Assembly: GCA_013214355.1 (NCBI GenBank)
Contig: JABSSL010000051.1
Location: forward strand, 1 to 52,742
Direction of reading: 5' to 3'
Source: Saprospiraceae bacterium
Lineage (GTDB): Bacteria; Bacteroidota; Bacteroidia; Chitinophagales; Saprospiraceae
Length of the DNA: 52,742 nt
Each line of letters begins with the position of its first letter. Position 1 is the stretch's first letter. The notes below the pieces were generated by a model. That model saw nothing but the letters and a program-made list of their open reading frames with translations. It did no database searches and was not told the DNA's origin. A program made the translations under genes and the position numbers. This document shows positions 16,749-25,378 of this stretch, piece after piece.

Positions 16749-18326
16749 TCATCTCCGGGTACCTCCGATGTATTGGATCACCTTTGCCTGCGGATATTCG
16801 TTGGACAAAAGCGCGTCCACGTATAATTGGGCATCAGATTGATTCTTGAAATGTCCGATTAAGTAGGAGTACTCCGTCTCGGAGCGTTTCTCCAAATAGA
16901 TGTTTTTGTACTGTTCAAACAACTTATGGTCCATTGACAGATACTCAGCGGTAGACAAGATTTCGATTCGATAGCCTTCATAGCTGGAGTCGATGCTCAT
17001 GAACTCTTGCTCAGAAACAGGTATAGCAGTTACCGCTGCCTTGGCAGGAGAGTTATCGGACTCTTCCCCTGCAGAAGCAGCTGTTTCGCTGACCTTCAAG
17101 CCCTTCGGTGTCGTGTTTGCCACCAATGCTTTCTGAGGCGGATCAGAAGCCCGGGAAGGTACAGATACAACCTCTCCTCGCAACACCTCTTCCAGTAAAG
17201 CCTGTTCTTGCTCTTGCCGGATGATATCCCCCAAACTTAGGCGCTCAATCGGGTCACTATCAGCATAACCGATAATTCTTAATTCTGTCCTACGATTAGC
17301 TTGGTGCTCCTTGTCCTCGCACTCCACGTCATCTGCACAGTGATTCACCAACTGACTTTCCCCGTAGCCCTTTGCGGACAAACGTTCATAAGCGATCCCT
17401 CCGTGTTTGGCGATGTACTCTACTGCTGCGTCAGCTCTAGCTTGTGACAACTTTCGGTTATCCCTCTTCTGGCCGCGCGAATCCGTGTGGGAACCCAATT
17501 CTATCAGCAATACCGGATTATCTTTCAATAGCGTAATTACCTTTTCTAGTTCTAGCGCGGCATCGGCTCTAATGTCTGAACTGTTGGAATCATAGTAAAT
17601 ATTCTCTAAGGCGATCACCTTATCTAGACTAGCTTTTTCGAGTTCCAGGTTAGCTAACAAGGTTCCCATGGCAAAACCTTCAGTGAGATTGTCTGACACA
17701 CCTGGACCTGGTCCAATATCCTGCACACCATCGATACAAACGATGCATCCTTTTACATCGACGAAAGCCTCAATCCGCTTATTAAAGTATCCCTCCTTAC
17801 GAATCAGGAAAGTGTAGTGGTTTCCTCTCTGCAAAGTGTATTTAAATTCTGGACTTGGATAGATCGGCATATCTAATTCTTGCTCTCTCGTCGTGTTATT
17901 GTAAACCTCAATATGCGTATCGGTAATGGAAATGGCGGAGTCAGCCTTAACCCTAGTTTCGGCCAAGGTCAATTCCAGTAGATAGCCGGGTCGACGCTTG
18001 AGCTTAATCTTGGGGAAAAGCTTTTTCCCTGCTGCTAAACCATGAGTAGATTCTATCAGTTCTGCTGGGAAAAAGAGGTTTTTAGTAGCACGAATTAGCA
18101 GATCTTTTCCGGCTGGCACTTCACAACTAAAAAAGCCCTCTGTGTTGGTGTAGGCTTCTATAATTACAGATTCAGTGACTTGATCGATTACTTTGACTTG
18201 TACTTCATTTAAGTAACCACGGTTGTCATCTTCAAAAACGTAGCCTTCAAGAATAACGCTTTGTCCATTTGACAAAACAGGAAAGATCATAATCAAAAGA
18301 ATGGCAAAAAATAATGGGCGTTTCAT
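16749..18326 (-). CDS. OmpA-family outer-membrane protein with SPOR-like C-terminus
   Basis: 525 residues. A Sec signal peptide (MKRPLFFAILLIMIFPVLSNGQ) is followed by a carboxypeptidase-regulatory-type beta domain (~25-110, VILEGYVFEDD... GFFSCEVPAGK). A second beta region follows, then an OmpA peptidoglycan-binding domain (~245-355): IYYDSNSSDIRADAALEL, ELGSHTDSRG, LSQARADAAVEYI, RLSAKGYGES and NRRTELRI. After a low-complexity linker, the last ~75 residues (YRIEILSTAEYL... YLIGHFKNQSDAQLYVDALL) look like a SPOR domain. It probably ties the outer membrane to peptidoglycan. An upper membrane barrel is not evident, so it is likely periplasmic-facing rather than a classic OmpA porin. Confidence 0.88.
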   Translation of the reverse strand: MKRPLFFAILLIMIFPVLSNGQSVILEGYVFEDDNRGYLNEVQVKVIDQVTESVIIEAYTNTEGFFSCEVPAGKDLLIRATKNLFFPAELIESTHGLAAGKKLFPKIKLKRRPGYLLELTLAETRVKADSAISITDTHIEVYNNTTREQELDMPIYPSPEFKYTLQRGNHYTFLIRKEGYFNKRIEAFVDVKGCIVCIDGVQDIGPGPGVSDNLTEGFAMGTLLANLELEKASLDKVIALENIYYDSNSSDIRADAALELEKVITLLKDNPVLLIELGSHTDSRGQKRDNRKLSQARADAAVEYIAKHGGIAYERLSAKGYGESQLVNHCADDVECEDKEHQANRRTELRIIGYADSDPIERLSLGDIIRQEQEQALLEEVLRGEVVSVPSRASDPPQKALVANTTPKGLKVSETAASAGEESDNSPAKAAVTAIPVSEQEFMSIDSSYEGYRIEILSTAEYLSMDHKLFEQYKNIYLEKRSETEYSYLIGHFKNQSDAQLYVDALLSNEYPQAKVIQYIGGTRR

Positions 18327-18432
18327 GTAGTGTTGATCGTATTTGTTTGTATAATGATGAAATTTATTTTCTTTATCACCTCCTTGAGTGATGCTTTGAT
18401 CGCTCTTTGCTCAATAAACCATAATAGAATAC

Positions 18433-19356
18433 ATGAGCTTAAGAATCGTTTTCATGGGCACCCCTGAATTTGCGGTACCCTCTTTGGCAATTTTACTGGA
18501 AAATGGCTACGATGTTGCAGGAGTAGTGACTGCAACGGACAAATATGGAGGTAGAGGCAACAAAGTCTTACTGGAATCAGCGGTAAAGAAGTTTGCTGTA
18601 GAACACGGAATCAAAGTATTGCAACCTACCAAGTTACGGGATCCTGCCTTCCTCGCGGAACTGTCTGCCTTACAAGCAGACCTTCAGATCGTGGTTGCCT
18701 TCCGGATGCTACCAGAACTAGTTTGGGGTATGCCTAGTAAGGGGACATTCAATTTACACGGTTCTTTACTACCCAAGTATAGAGGCGCAGCTCCCATCAA
18801 TTGGGCCGTCATACAGGGAGAAGAAAAGACCGGGGTGACGACTTTTTTCATTCAACATAAGATTGATACGGGAGATATTATATTACAGCGAGAAATGGAC
18901 ATTGGACCTAATGATACGGCTGGGGATGTTCATGATAAAATGATGATGCTTGGAGCAGGTGCCGTTTTAGAAACGGTACAACTAATCGAAAAGGGCGAAA
19001 TTGAACTGCAAGTGCAGGATCACTCTGCTGCCACTAAGGCCCCCAAATTATTCAAGGAAACTTGCGAGATCAACTTTAATCAGACCAGCGAAGAAGTCCA
19101 TAACTTCATTCGAGGGCTTAGTCCTTACCCTGCAGCTTGGACTACTTTAGAGGATAAACAACTAAAAATCTTGAAGAGTGAGATTGTAATGACGATGGAT
19201 ATGCCTAACAGCCCCCCAGGCACTTTTTCTTCGGATAATAAGAGTTATGTACAAATTAGCACGATCAATGGTTACATCAACCTCTTAGAACTCCAATTGC
19301 AAGGTAGAAAGCGCATGAAGGTGAAAGATTTCTTGAACGGATATACCTTTGAATGA
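18433..19356 (+). CDS. fmt: Methionyl-tRNA formyltransferase
   Basis: 307 residues. Adds a formyl group from 10-formyl-THF to Met-tRNA(fMet), needed for initiation. The N-terminal catalytic domain shows IVFMGTPEFAVPSL, the TATDKYGGRG loop, the catalytic NLHGSLLPKYRGAAPINWA segment (N, H and later D of HKIDTGDI). The C-terminal tRNA-binding domain starts near residue 205 (INFNQTSEEVHNFIRGLSPYPAAWT). Length is standard. It lies 72 bp before the TRAP dctP gene. Deformylase (def), a frequent neighbour elsewhere, is not here. Confidence 0.97.
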   Translation: MSLRIVFMGTPEFAVPSLAILLENGYDVAGVVTATDKYGGRGNKVLLESAVKKFAVEHGIKVLQPTKLRDPAFLAELSALQADLQIVVAFRMLPELVWGMPSKGTFNLHGSLLPKYRGAAPINWAVIQGEEKTGVTTFFIQHKIDTGDIILQREMDIGPNDTAGDVHDKMMMLGAGAVLETVQLIEKGEIELQVQDHSAATKAPKLFKETCEINFNQTSEEVHNFIRGLSPYPAAWTTLEDKQLKILKSEIVMTMDMPNSPPGTFSSDNKSYVQISTINGYINLLELQLQGRKRMKVKDFLNGYTFE

Positions 19357-19428
19357 GGTATCTTGTCACTTTCCATGGCAAGTTGACACTAAGCTGAAGG
19401 TACATTTCCAAGCAAAACTGTTTTGAAC

Positions 19429-20553
19429 ATGAAAATAAGTAGAAAAGGATTCTTCAAAGGATTGGCATTGGGCACTATTTCTCTACCGCTGTTCCTGCGG
19501 TCCTTGATGAGTGAGAATATCGCTCAGAATCAGCAGGGTGGGCCAAATGTCATTAGTGGGAAAGTGTACAATTGGAAGATGGTGACTACTTGGCCACCGA
19601 ATTTCCCAATTCTGGGCGAGGCCTGCCAACATTATGCGGATTTAGTGAAAGCCTTGTCAGGAGGAAGGATCAACATACAAGTATTTGGTGGTGGAGAACT
19701 GGTGCCTCCCCTAGAGACTTTTGATACGGTCCGAAATGGTGGTGCTGAAATGGGACATGGCGCGGCCTACTATTGGGCGGGAAAAATACCAGCCGGACAG
19801 TTTTTTGGTTCTGTACCTTTTGGGATGAATGCCCAACAATTAACCGCTTGGATTCTCACTGGAGGAGGAATGCAGATGTGGGAAGATCTATACAAAGATT
19901 TCAACTTGATCCCCATACTTGCTGGCAATACAGGAGTCCAGATGGGCGGTTGGTTTAATCGAGAAATTAATAGCATTGAGGATCTAAAGGGATTAAAGAT
20001 GCGGATTCCTGGACTAGGTGGCAAGGTACTGGAAAAAGCTGGAGGCGCACCAGTCTTGCTGGCAGGTAGCGAAATCTACACGGGTCTAGAAAGAGGCGTG
20101 ATTGATGCGACTGAGTGGATTGGACCTTATCATGACTCGAAAATGGGATTTCCTGAAATTGCCAAATATTATTATTCTCCTGGATGGCATGAAATGGGCA
20201 CGGCCCTAGAATTGATCGTCAATAAAGAAAAATTTGAAAGCCTTCCCCTTGATCTACAAGCTATACTTCGTACCGCTTCCTTACAGATCAGTACCTGGAT
20301 CTTGAGTGAAATGGAAACCAAAAACGCAGAGGTGCTAGCCACCCTCATGAAGCAAGGCGTGGATATACGCCCGTTCCCGCAAGAAGTTATTGATCAGTTG
20401 AGGATCTACACCGCAGAAGTAATTGAAGAAGTCACCGCAAATGATCCAATTGCAGCCAAAGTATATGCATCCTATGATGACTACCGTAAGAGAGCTGCGG
20501 CGTGGTCTGAATGGACCGAGAAACTCTTCTACACTACTATCCAAAGCAGCTAG
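19429..20553 (+). CDS. dctP: TRAP transporter solute-binding protein (DctP family)
   Basis: 374 residues from the ATG at 19429 (an in-frame TTG lies 6 bp earlier). Periplasmic binding protein that delivers an organic acid-like solute to a TRAP permease. The N-terminus reads SRKGFFKGLALGTISLPLFL: a Tat-like signal with RK in place of the twin RR. The mature part matches the TakP-type branch: WKMVTTWPPNFPILGE, INIQVFGGGELVPPLETFD, and LKGLKMRIPGLGGKVLEKAGG, the region with the solute-binding arginine. ATEWIGPYHDSKMGF follows. This branch includes 2-oxoacid and lactate binders, but the ligand is not certain. It faces dctM with only 6 bp between stop codons, so its permease genes lie on the other strand. 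Confidence 0.92.
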   Translation: MKISRKGFFKGLALGTISLPLFLRSLMSENIAQNQQGGPNVISGKVYNWKMVTTWPPNFPILGEACQHYADLVKALSGGRINIQVFGGGELVPPLETFDTVRNGGAEMGHGAAYYWAGKIPAGQFFGSVPFGMNAQQLTAWILTGGGMQMWEDLYKDFNLIPILAGNTGVQMGGWFNREINSIEDLKGLKMRIPGLGGKVLEKAGGAPVLLAGSEIYTGLERGVIDATEWIGPYHDSKMGFPEIAKYYYSPGWHEMGTALELIVNKEKFESLPLDLQAILRTASLQISTWILSEMETKNAEVLATLMKQGVDIRPFPQEVIDQLRIYTAEVIEEVTANDPIAAKVYASYDDYRKRAAAWSEWTEKLFYTTIQSS

Positions 20554-20559
20554 CTTAGC

Positions 20560-21870
20560 TTACAGCGAAAACTGTAGTAGACTGATCAATTCAGGGAAAA
20601 GGATGACCAGGCCAAGAAACACCAACTGAATCACCACAAAAGGAATGATTCCTCGATATAAATGTTGTGTAGTGACGGTTGGTGGTGCCACACCCTTGAG
20701 ATAAAACAGAGAAAACCCGAAAGGTGGTGAAAGAAAAGAGGTCTGAAGATTCAGTGCCAGCAATATCCCGATCCAAATCAAATCAATTTCAAGCTCTAAG
20801 AAGATGGGGGCTACTACAGGCACGATGATAAAAATGATCTCAATAAAGTCGATAAAGAACCCTGCTATAAAAACCACGACCATTACCAACAGTAAAAATC
20901 CCATTGCGGGCAAGTCAGCCTCACGTATTAAATTGACAAGATATTCATCTCCATGCATTTCCCGAAAGACGAAGGTAAAGGTTGTTGCACCTAACAGTAT
21001 AATGAATACCATACTTGTTAGATGCGTTGTTTCGGTCAAAACCGATTTTAGCACCTCTAGATTAAACTTCCTTTGAAAAATTGTCAGTAGAGTTGCTCCC
21101 AAGGCGCCCACAGCGGCAGCTTCTGTAGGGGTAGCTATACCGGTAAAAATTGACCCAAGAACAGAAATAATCAACAGGAAAGGTAAAACAAATGCCTTAA
21201 CCACTTTACTGGCAAAGTCTTTATCCTTAAAAGCTTGAATTTCTTCCAAAGGGATACTAGGAGCAGATTCGGGGTGAATTCTAGCCTTGATCATAATGTA
21301 TAAGATATAGCAAACGACCAGCAACACGCCCGGCAAAAAGGCAGCCGCAAATAGTTTTCCTACAGAGACATTCAATACACTGGCCAAGAGTACCAAAACC
21401 ACCGATGGAGGGATAATCTGCCCTAAAGTACCAGAAGCAGCAATAGTCCCCGTTGCCAATTCAGGGCTGTAGCCGCGCTTTAGCATCGTCGGCAAACTGA
21501 TCAATCCCATGGTAATCACGGTAGCTCCCACAATTCCTGTAGAAGCCGCCAACAGGGCCCCTACTATCACGACAGAGATGGCTAACCCGCCTTTAATCCT
21601 TCCTAGTAAAATGGCCATGGTTTCCAGCAGGCTTTCCGCCAGTCCCGATTTTTCCAGCATAATACCCATGAAAATAAATAGCGGCACCGCAATCAAGACG
21701 TAGTTCGTCATGACTCCCATGATCCTCGGCGGCAGGGTGCTGAAACTACCCGCATCCAAGAAGCACAGGGCATAAATCATCGAGATTCCCCCTAGCGTGA
21801 AGGCCACGGGATATCCGTACAGGATGAGGACAAATATGCTAATGAATAAAATGATCGCTAATATCTCCAT
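20560..21870 (-). CDS. dctM: TRAP transporter large permease subunit (DctM)
   Basis: 436 residues, the usual size, with about 12 transmembrane helices. Ion-coupled permease that takes the solute from the DctP protein. Typical DctM stretches are VPLFIFMGIMLEKSGLAESLLETM, LAASTGIVGATVITMGLISLP, ASGTLGQIIPPSVVLVLLA, GIATPTEAAAVGALGA, and LNLQTSFLSPPFGFSLFYLKG near the end. It follows dctQ with a 3-bp gap, so the two membrane subunits are made together. The binding protein gene dctP is convergent rather than in the same operon. Confidence 0.96.
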   Translation of the reverse strand: MEILAIILFISIFVLILYGYPVAFTLGGISMIYALCFLDAGSFSTLPPRIMGVMTNYVLIAVPLFIFMGIMLEKSGLAESLLETMAILLGRIKGGLAISVVIVGALLAASTGIVGATVITMGLISLPTMLKRGYSPELATGTIAASGTLGQIIPPSVVLVLLASVLNVSVGKLFAAAFLPGVLLVVCYILYIMIKARIHPESAPSIPLEEIQAFKDKDFASKVVKAFVLPFLLIISVLGSIFTGIATPTEAAAVGALGATLLTIFQRKFNLEVLKSVLTETTHLTSMVFIILLGATTFTFVFREMHGDEYLVNLIREADLPAMGFLLLVMVVVFIAGFFIDFIEIIFIIVPVVAPIFLELEIDLIWIGILLALNLQTSFLSPPFGFSLFYLKGVAPPTVTTQHLYRGIIPFVVIQLVFLGLVILFPELISLLQFSL

Positions 21871-21873
21871 GAT

Positions 21874-22398
21874 CTATTCTGGCTTAGAAGTTTCCGGTGA
21901 ACGCCATTGCTGGTAAGCCTTCAAAGCTTCACCAATAGCTTGCAATAGTAGTAGTACAATTCCAAAAGTGATAGCAAACTTTATCAAGTACCGAGCCGGT
22001 AAACCGCCTGGGTCAGGAGAGGTTTCCCTTATCTCAAAAGAGGTCATCCCGTAGTTGAAAGAATAAATGATGATCACTATACACCAGGGAATCAGAAAAA
22101 TGCTATTGCCAATTAGATTGACTAAGGCCTTGTCTTTCGCGGAAAATTTAGCGTAGAATAGATCCACTCGAACATGCCTATCGTGCTTAAAGGCAAAGGA
22201 AGCTCCTAGCAGAAAAATCAGCGCAAATAGATGCCACTCCAGCTCCATAATCCAGGCAGCTGTATCGCTAAGTACGTAACGAGTAACCACATCAAAACAC
22301 ACCAGAATTACCAGCAGTAAGGTGAGCCAGGAGGTTCCCCTTCCTATTCGCTCGCTGACTTGGTCAATACTATCAATTATCTTTTGCATGCTCCACAA
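21874..22398 (-). CDS. dctQ: TRAP transporter small permease subunit (DctQ)
   Basis: 174 residues with four predicted transmembrane helices, the family's usual layout. It forms a complex with DctM and is needed for TRAP transport. Visible segments are LTLLLVILVCFDVVTRYV, the WIMELEWHLFALIFLLGASFAFKHDRHVRVDLFY region that is characteristic of DctQ, and a last helix in ITFGIVLLLLQAIGEAL. It is the first gene of the minus-strand dctQM pair. The ~230 bp to the divergent DUF3365 gene must hold its promoter, but I could not pick a convincing one. Confidence 0.92.
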   Translation of the reverse strand: MWSMQKIIDSIDQVSERIGRGTSWLTLLLVILVCFDVVTRYVLSDTAAWIMELEWHLFALIFLLGASFAFKHDRHVRVDLFYAKFSAKDKALVNLIGNSIFLIPWCIVIIIYSFNYGMTSFEIRETSPDPGGLPARYLIKFAITFGIVLLLLQAIGEALKAYQQWRSPETSKPE

Positions 22399-22626
22399 TC
22401 ATTTTTTGTGAACTGAAAGGGAAAATACAAAACCTGTGCTCTTTTTCATCCTCACAGCAAAAACTTCTCTACTCCAAAGCTTTTCCACCTGAATTGGTAA
22501 TCATTATCTAGTTGTAGATGCACTGTGATGTGTTTCACAGACTTTAATCCAACCCGGCAGTAATTTTGGAAATATTTCTAGGATGTAAATTGGTTGAAAG
22601 TCTTTATTAGCTTAAAAGTGAAGATT

Positions 22627-23244
22627 ATGAATGCAAAGCAATTATCCCTGGTGTATAGCTTCTTGCTATTATTGCTAATCCTATCCGCCTGTCAAAACCA
22701 AAAAACAACAAATCAGGAGTCGCCAATAACGGCCTTCGATGAAAGCGAATACATTACCAAGGGCAAGGCGGTCGCTAGTGCGTCCTTTGCAGCCCTCTTG
22801 GGCAGATTGCAGGCTGCTATGCGTGATGGTGGTGTTCCAAAAGCGGTGGAGTATTGTCAGCTCACTGCAAACGCCTTAATGGACAGCCTTTCCCAAGTAC
22901 ACCAGGCTAGTATCCGTAGGACATCTACTAGGGTTCGAAATCCGCTCAATCTTCCAGATGCTTCAGAACAAGCCATCTTAGCACAGTACCAAGATAGTAT
23001 CAATACAGGGGGGAAGATATCTCCAATAGTAAAAGAAGTAGATCAGGGTAGAATTGCATTTTACGCTCCTATCAACGTAAAGGCTTTTTGCTTACAATGC
23101 CATGGTAAGCTTGGAGAAACCCTAAGTAAAGAAAATTACGCAGTAATTAAGAATAGGTACCCAGCTGACAAGGCAACGGGTTATCGTGAGGGAGATCTTA
23201 GAGGAATGTGGAGTATTACCTTCAACCGAGTCTTAGAGCAATAG
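22627..23244 (+). CDS. DUF3365 (Tll0287-like) haem-binding lipoprotein
   Basis: 205 residues from the ATG at 22627; an upstream in-frame TTG would only add a polar tail. A signal peptide with lipobox LSAC (Cys ~21) shows it is lipidated. The mature protein has the DUF3365 pattern: a helical N-terminal half (GRLQAAMRDGGVPKAVEYCQ, RRTSTRVRNPLNLPD) and a CxxCH c-type haem site, FCLQCHG, followed by the GYREGDLRGMWSITF end typical of the family. Such domains act as periplasmic haem sensors or small cytochromes. No kinase or oxidase gene adjoins it. Its 3' end lies in a long inverted repeat (23226-23262). Confidence 0.85.
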   Translation: MNAKQLSLVYSFLLLLLILSACQNQKTTNQESPITAFDESEYITKGKAVASASFAALLGRLQAAMRDGGVPKAVEYCQLTANALMDSLSQVHQASIRRTSTRVRNPLNLPDASEQAILAQYQDSINTGGKISPIVKEVDQGRIAFYAPINVKAFCLQCHGKLGETLSKENYAVIKNRYPADKATGYREGDLRGMWSITFNRVLEQ

Positions 23245-23262
23245 TAATGCGCTAAGACTCGG
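23226..23262. repeat. Long inverted repeat across the stop codon of the DUF3365 gene
   Basis: CCGAGTCTTAG (23226-23236) pairs perfectly with CTAAGACTCGG (23252-23262); after one mismatch, GC pairs with GC, leaving a 9-nt loop that holds the stop codon. No T-run follows on either strand. It lies between two convergent genes and may stop transcription by another route or protect the mRNA end. Confidence 0.6.
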
Positions 23263-23294
23263 CCTGCTGATACAGTAGCTAGGCTGCTAGATGA

Positions 23295-24110
23295 TTAGGC
23301 GCGATCGAGGCGGTATAATTTCAAGGTTTCAATAATCTTGATTAGTTTCTCTGCATATCGCTTATCGGTAGCATAACCAGCCTTCTTCAAGCCATGCGCC
23401 CATTTCTTGTAATCTGTTTTCTTCAATTTCAGAAGATGCTTGTAGCGTTTTGAGGTTAACAAACGGGAATGCTCTCGGTAGCTTTCCCATGATGAATTGA
23501 AGACCCTAAACATATCATACACATCATCATCCGTATAATTCCTGCACGTACAACCTTTGCATTTCGATCTACACTTTATCCCAAAGTGATTATTCGATTC
23601 TGTGGATAGGCGGCTATCTCCAGCATTTGATTCTAGCAGTCCCTGGGCAAGCGTGATGCTAGCGGGGATACCAAACTGTTTCATTTCTTTTAAGGCAACT
23701 TCTTTATACTGATCAACATAGTTGTACACATGCTCCTTTTTAGCCCGGACTATCTGTGGATCTATCTTCTTGCGTTCTGCATAATCAGGACTTAAGATAA
23801 AGGTTAGATTAGCAAAGGTATTGCCACGGTTATCCTTAGGCTTCGGTTTTTTGGCTTCTGTCGGTGCGTGATAGGAAGTAGGTACGGCCACTGCACTGGT
23901 GGCATCAGTCGGTGGAACCATAGATTGAGCAGCAATTGGGCGCTGATCGGCAGACTGCATATTGAACTGAATGGATATATCCCTACTAAAAAGGAGGTGC
24001 AGGATTAATGCAAGGCACATTAATTGAAACCAGTTCTTAAAAATCCAAGTAAGAGTAGAGGGAGAAGAGGAATCTTCCTGCACTTGATAAATATGGTAAA
24101 GTGTATTCAT
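23295..24110 (-). CDS. Membrane-anchored glucosaminidase (GH73, FlgJ-like)
   Basis: 271 residues. Predicted peptidoglycan hydrolase cutting beside N-acetylglucosamine. A cytoplasmic start (~25 residues) is followed by one transmembrane helix (~28-44) and a Pro/Ala/Lys linker. The glucosaminidase domain (~130-265) has the family outline YKEVALKEMKQFGIPASITLAQGLLESNAG, in which the E of LLES is the expected catalytic acid. SNNHFGIKC follows, then FRVFNSSWESYREHSRLL and the C-terminal GLKKAGYATDKRYAEKLI. A cysteine-rich insert (KCRSKCKGCTC) follows HFGI and is larger than usual. No LysM repeats are present. It stands alone on the minus strand. Confidence 0.92.
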   Translation of the reverse strand: MNTLYHIYQVQEDSSSPSTLTWIFKNWFQLMCLALILHLLFSRDISIQFNMQSADQRPIAAQSMVPPTDATSAVAVPTSYHAPTEAKKPKPKDNRGNTFANLTFILSPDYAERKKIDPQIVRAKKEHVYNYVDQYKEVALKEMKQFGIPASITLAQGLLESNAGDSRLSTESNNHFGIKCRSKCKGCTCRNYTDDDVYDMFRVFNSSWESYREHSRLLTSKRYKHLLKLKKTDYKKWAHGLKKAGYATDKRYAEKLIKIIETLKLYRLDRA

Positions 24111-24460
24111 TACATCAAATTGTTTTTACTACAAACAAATTTAAACATTTTGTTTTAAAACTCAAAAAAGAAACTTATTGTTTTTTTTATAACTATAGAA
24201 TCCCTTACTTGCGAAGCAATTTTGGAAGATTCTGGATGGCAAGTATTATTTTTATTGCCTGGACTATTGAAGTATTAAACCACCTAGGAGGGAAAGGAAT
24301 GAGACTCAGCAGAAAAGTATCTCATTTTTTCAAAGAATGTCTATTCTAAGCTAGAGACGGTAGGTATCTTGCCAATAGTGGCCGCCCTACTTCTGAGAAA
24401 AACGGTAGGCCTAGTTTTAGACATTTCTCATCCCTCATTCCTAAATAAAAGGGCCAACAA
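24111..24460. other. Gene-free stretch before the sugar-kinase promoter
   Basis: AT-rich at the left end, with no ORF I can support and no terminator. A GTG-started frame of 82 codons on the plus strand (24101-24349) has one hydrophobic segment but no family resemblance and an unlikely base composition; I treat it as chance. Confidence 0.4.
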
Positions 24461-24495
24461 TTGTTTTACTTAGTGTAATTTTTACACTACCTTTG
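24461..24495 (+). promoter_or_regulatory. Promoter with a perfect palindromic operator for the sugar kinase-pfkA operon
   Basis: The -7 element TACCTTTG (24488-24495) matches the consensus fully; a TTG at 24461-24463 is 24 nt away, somewhat far. Between them lies TAGTGTAA-TTT-TTACACTA (24471-24489), a perfect 8-bp inverted repeat that overlaps the first bases of the -7 element. A dimeric repressor bound there would block RNA polymerase. The regulator is not in the window. Confidence 0.55.
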
Positions 24496-24517
24496 CAGGG
24501 CCTGAAATGCATTTCAG

Positions 24518-25378
24518 ATGATATTGATTGCTGACAGTGGATCTACCAAAACAGATTGGAAGCTTGTCAAACACAACCAACTTAAGAGCATAACAACCAT
24601 AGGCTTCAACCCCGTTTATCACTCCGTTTCCAGGATCTCCGGCGAAATGTCGAAAGCCTTTACGGACCAAATAGAGAATAGTATGGTAAAGGCCATCTAT
24701 TTTTACGGTTCTGGTTGCCAAGAAACTTCCCGTCAGTTAATAGTAAGTACAGCCTTAGCCAAGGTCTTCCCGAATGCCAATATACAGGTACAACATGATC
24801 TCATGGCAGCAGCAAGAGCAACTTGCGGACATGAGTCAGGTATCGTCTGTATTCTAGGCACCGGCTCCAATTCTTGCCTTTTCGATGGGCAGCGAATTGC
24901 CGATCAAGTCACAAACTTGGGCTACATGTTGGGAGATGAAGGTAGCGGAATTTACCTCGGCCGTTTATTGCTGAGTGCTTTTTTCTATCGGGAACTAACT
25001 CCCGTCTTAACCGAAGCTTTGAGTGAATGGATTCCTGGCGGAAGAGCAGAAGTGCTAGATAAAGTCTATGGTAGTGAAGCCCCGCAAGCCTACATTGCTT
25101 CCTTTACGAAGTTTCTCTTTGAATATAAAGATCACCACCACATAAGACAGATCTTAGAAAAAGGTCTATCAGATTTTGTACGTCGGCACATCATGAAATA
25201 TGAAGGACATCAGAAGCTTCCCATTCATTTTATTGGGTCGGTAGCCTTCTATTTTCAAGACATTTTAAATGTTATCCTGACGAATCAAGGAATGCAGAGC
25301 GGACATTTTCTCAGGCACCCCATCGACCATTTGGTTGAATTTCATTTGGAAAATGAACAAAAATTGGCAGATAAATGA
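24518..25378 (+). CDS. BadF/BadG-type sugar kinase, N-acetylglucosamine kinase-like
   Basis: 286 residues of the ASKHA fold (actin-like ATPase). Phosphate-binding loop 1 is ADSGSTKTDWK at residues 5-15, phosphate 2 is CILGTGSNSCL with the acidic helix before it, and LGYMLGDEGSGIYLGR is the sugar-proximal motif of N-acetylglucosamine kinase relatives. The family covers N-acetylglucosamine and related amino-sugar kinases; the exact sugar is inferred. It is slightly shorter than mammalian NAGK. The stop overlaps the start of pfkA by 4 bp (ATGA), so the two are translationally coupled. This pairing suggests that phosphorylated sugar is fed straight into glycolysis, perhaps from cell-wall recycling (a GH73 glucosaminidase lies next door). 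Confidence 0.85.
   Translation: MILIADSGSTKTDWKLVKHNQLKSITTIGFNPVYHSVSRISGEMSKAFTDQIENSMVKAIYFYGSGCQETSRQLIVSTALAKVFPNANIQVQHDLMAAARATCGHESGIVCILGTGSNSCLFDGQRIADQVTNLGYMLGDEGSGIYLGRLLLSAFFYRELTPVLTEALSEWIPGGRAEVLDKVYGSEAPQAYIASFTKFLFEYKDHHHIRQILEKGLSDFVRRHIMKYEGHQKLPIHFIGSVAFYFQDILNVILTNQGMQSGHFLRHPIDHLVEFHLENEQKLADK

Noticed and set aside
24101-24349. 82-codon plus-strand frame starting with GTG
   Set aside because: Overlaps the start of the GH73 gene; one hydrophobic patch only; unlikely residue make-up (rich in Phe, Tyr, Lys) of AT-rich noncoding DNA.
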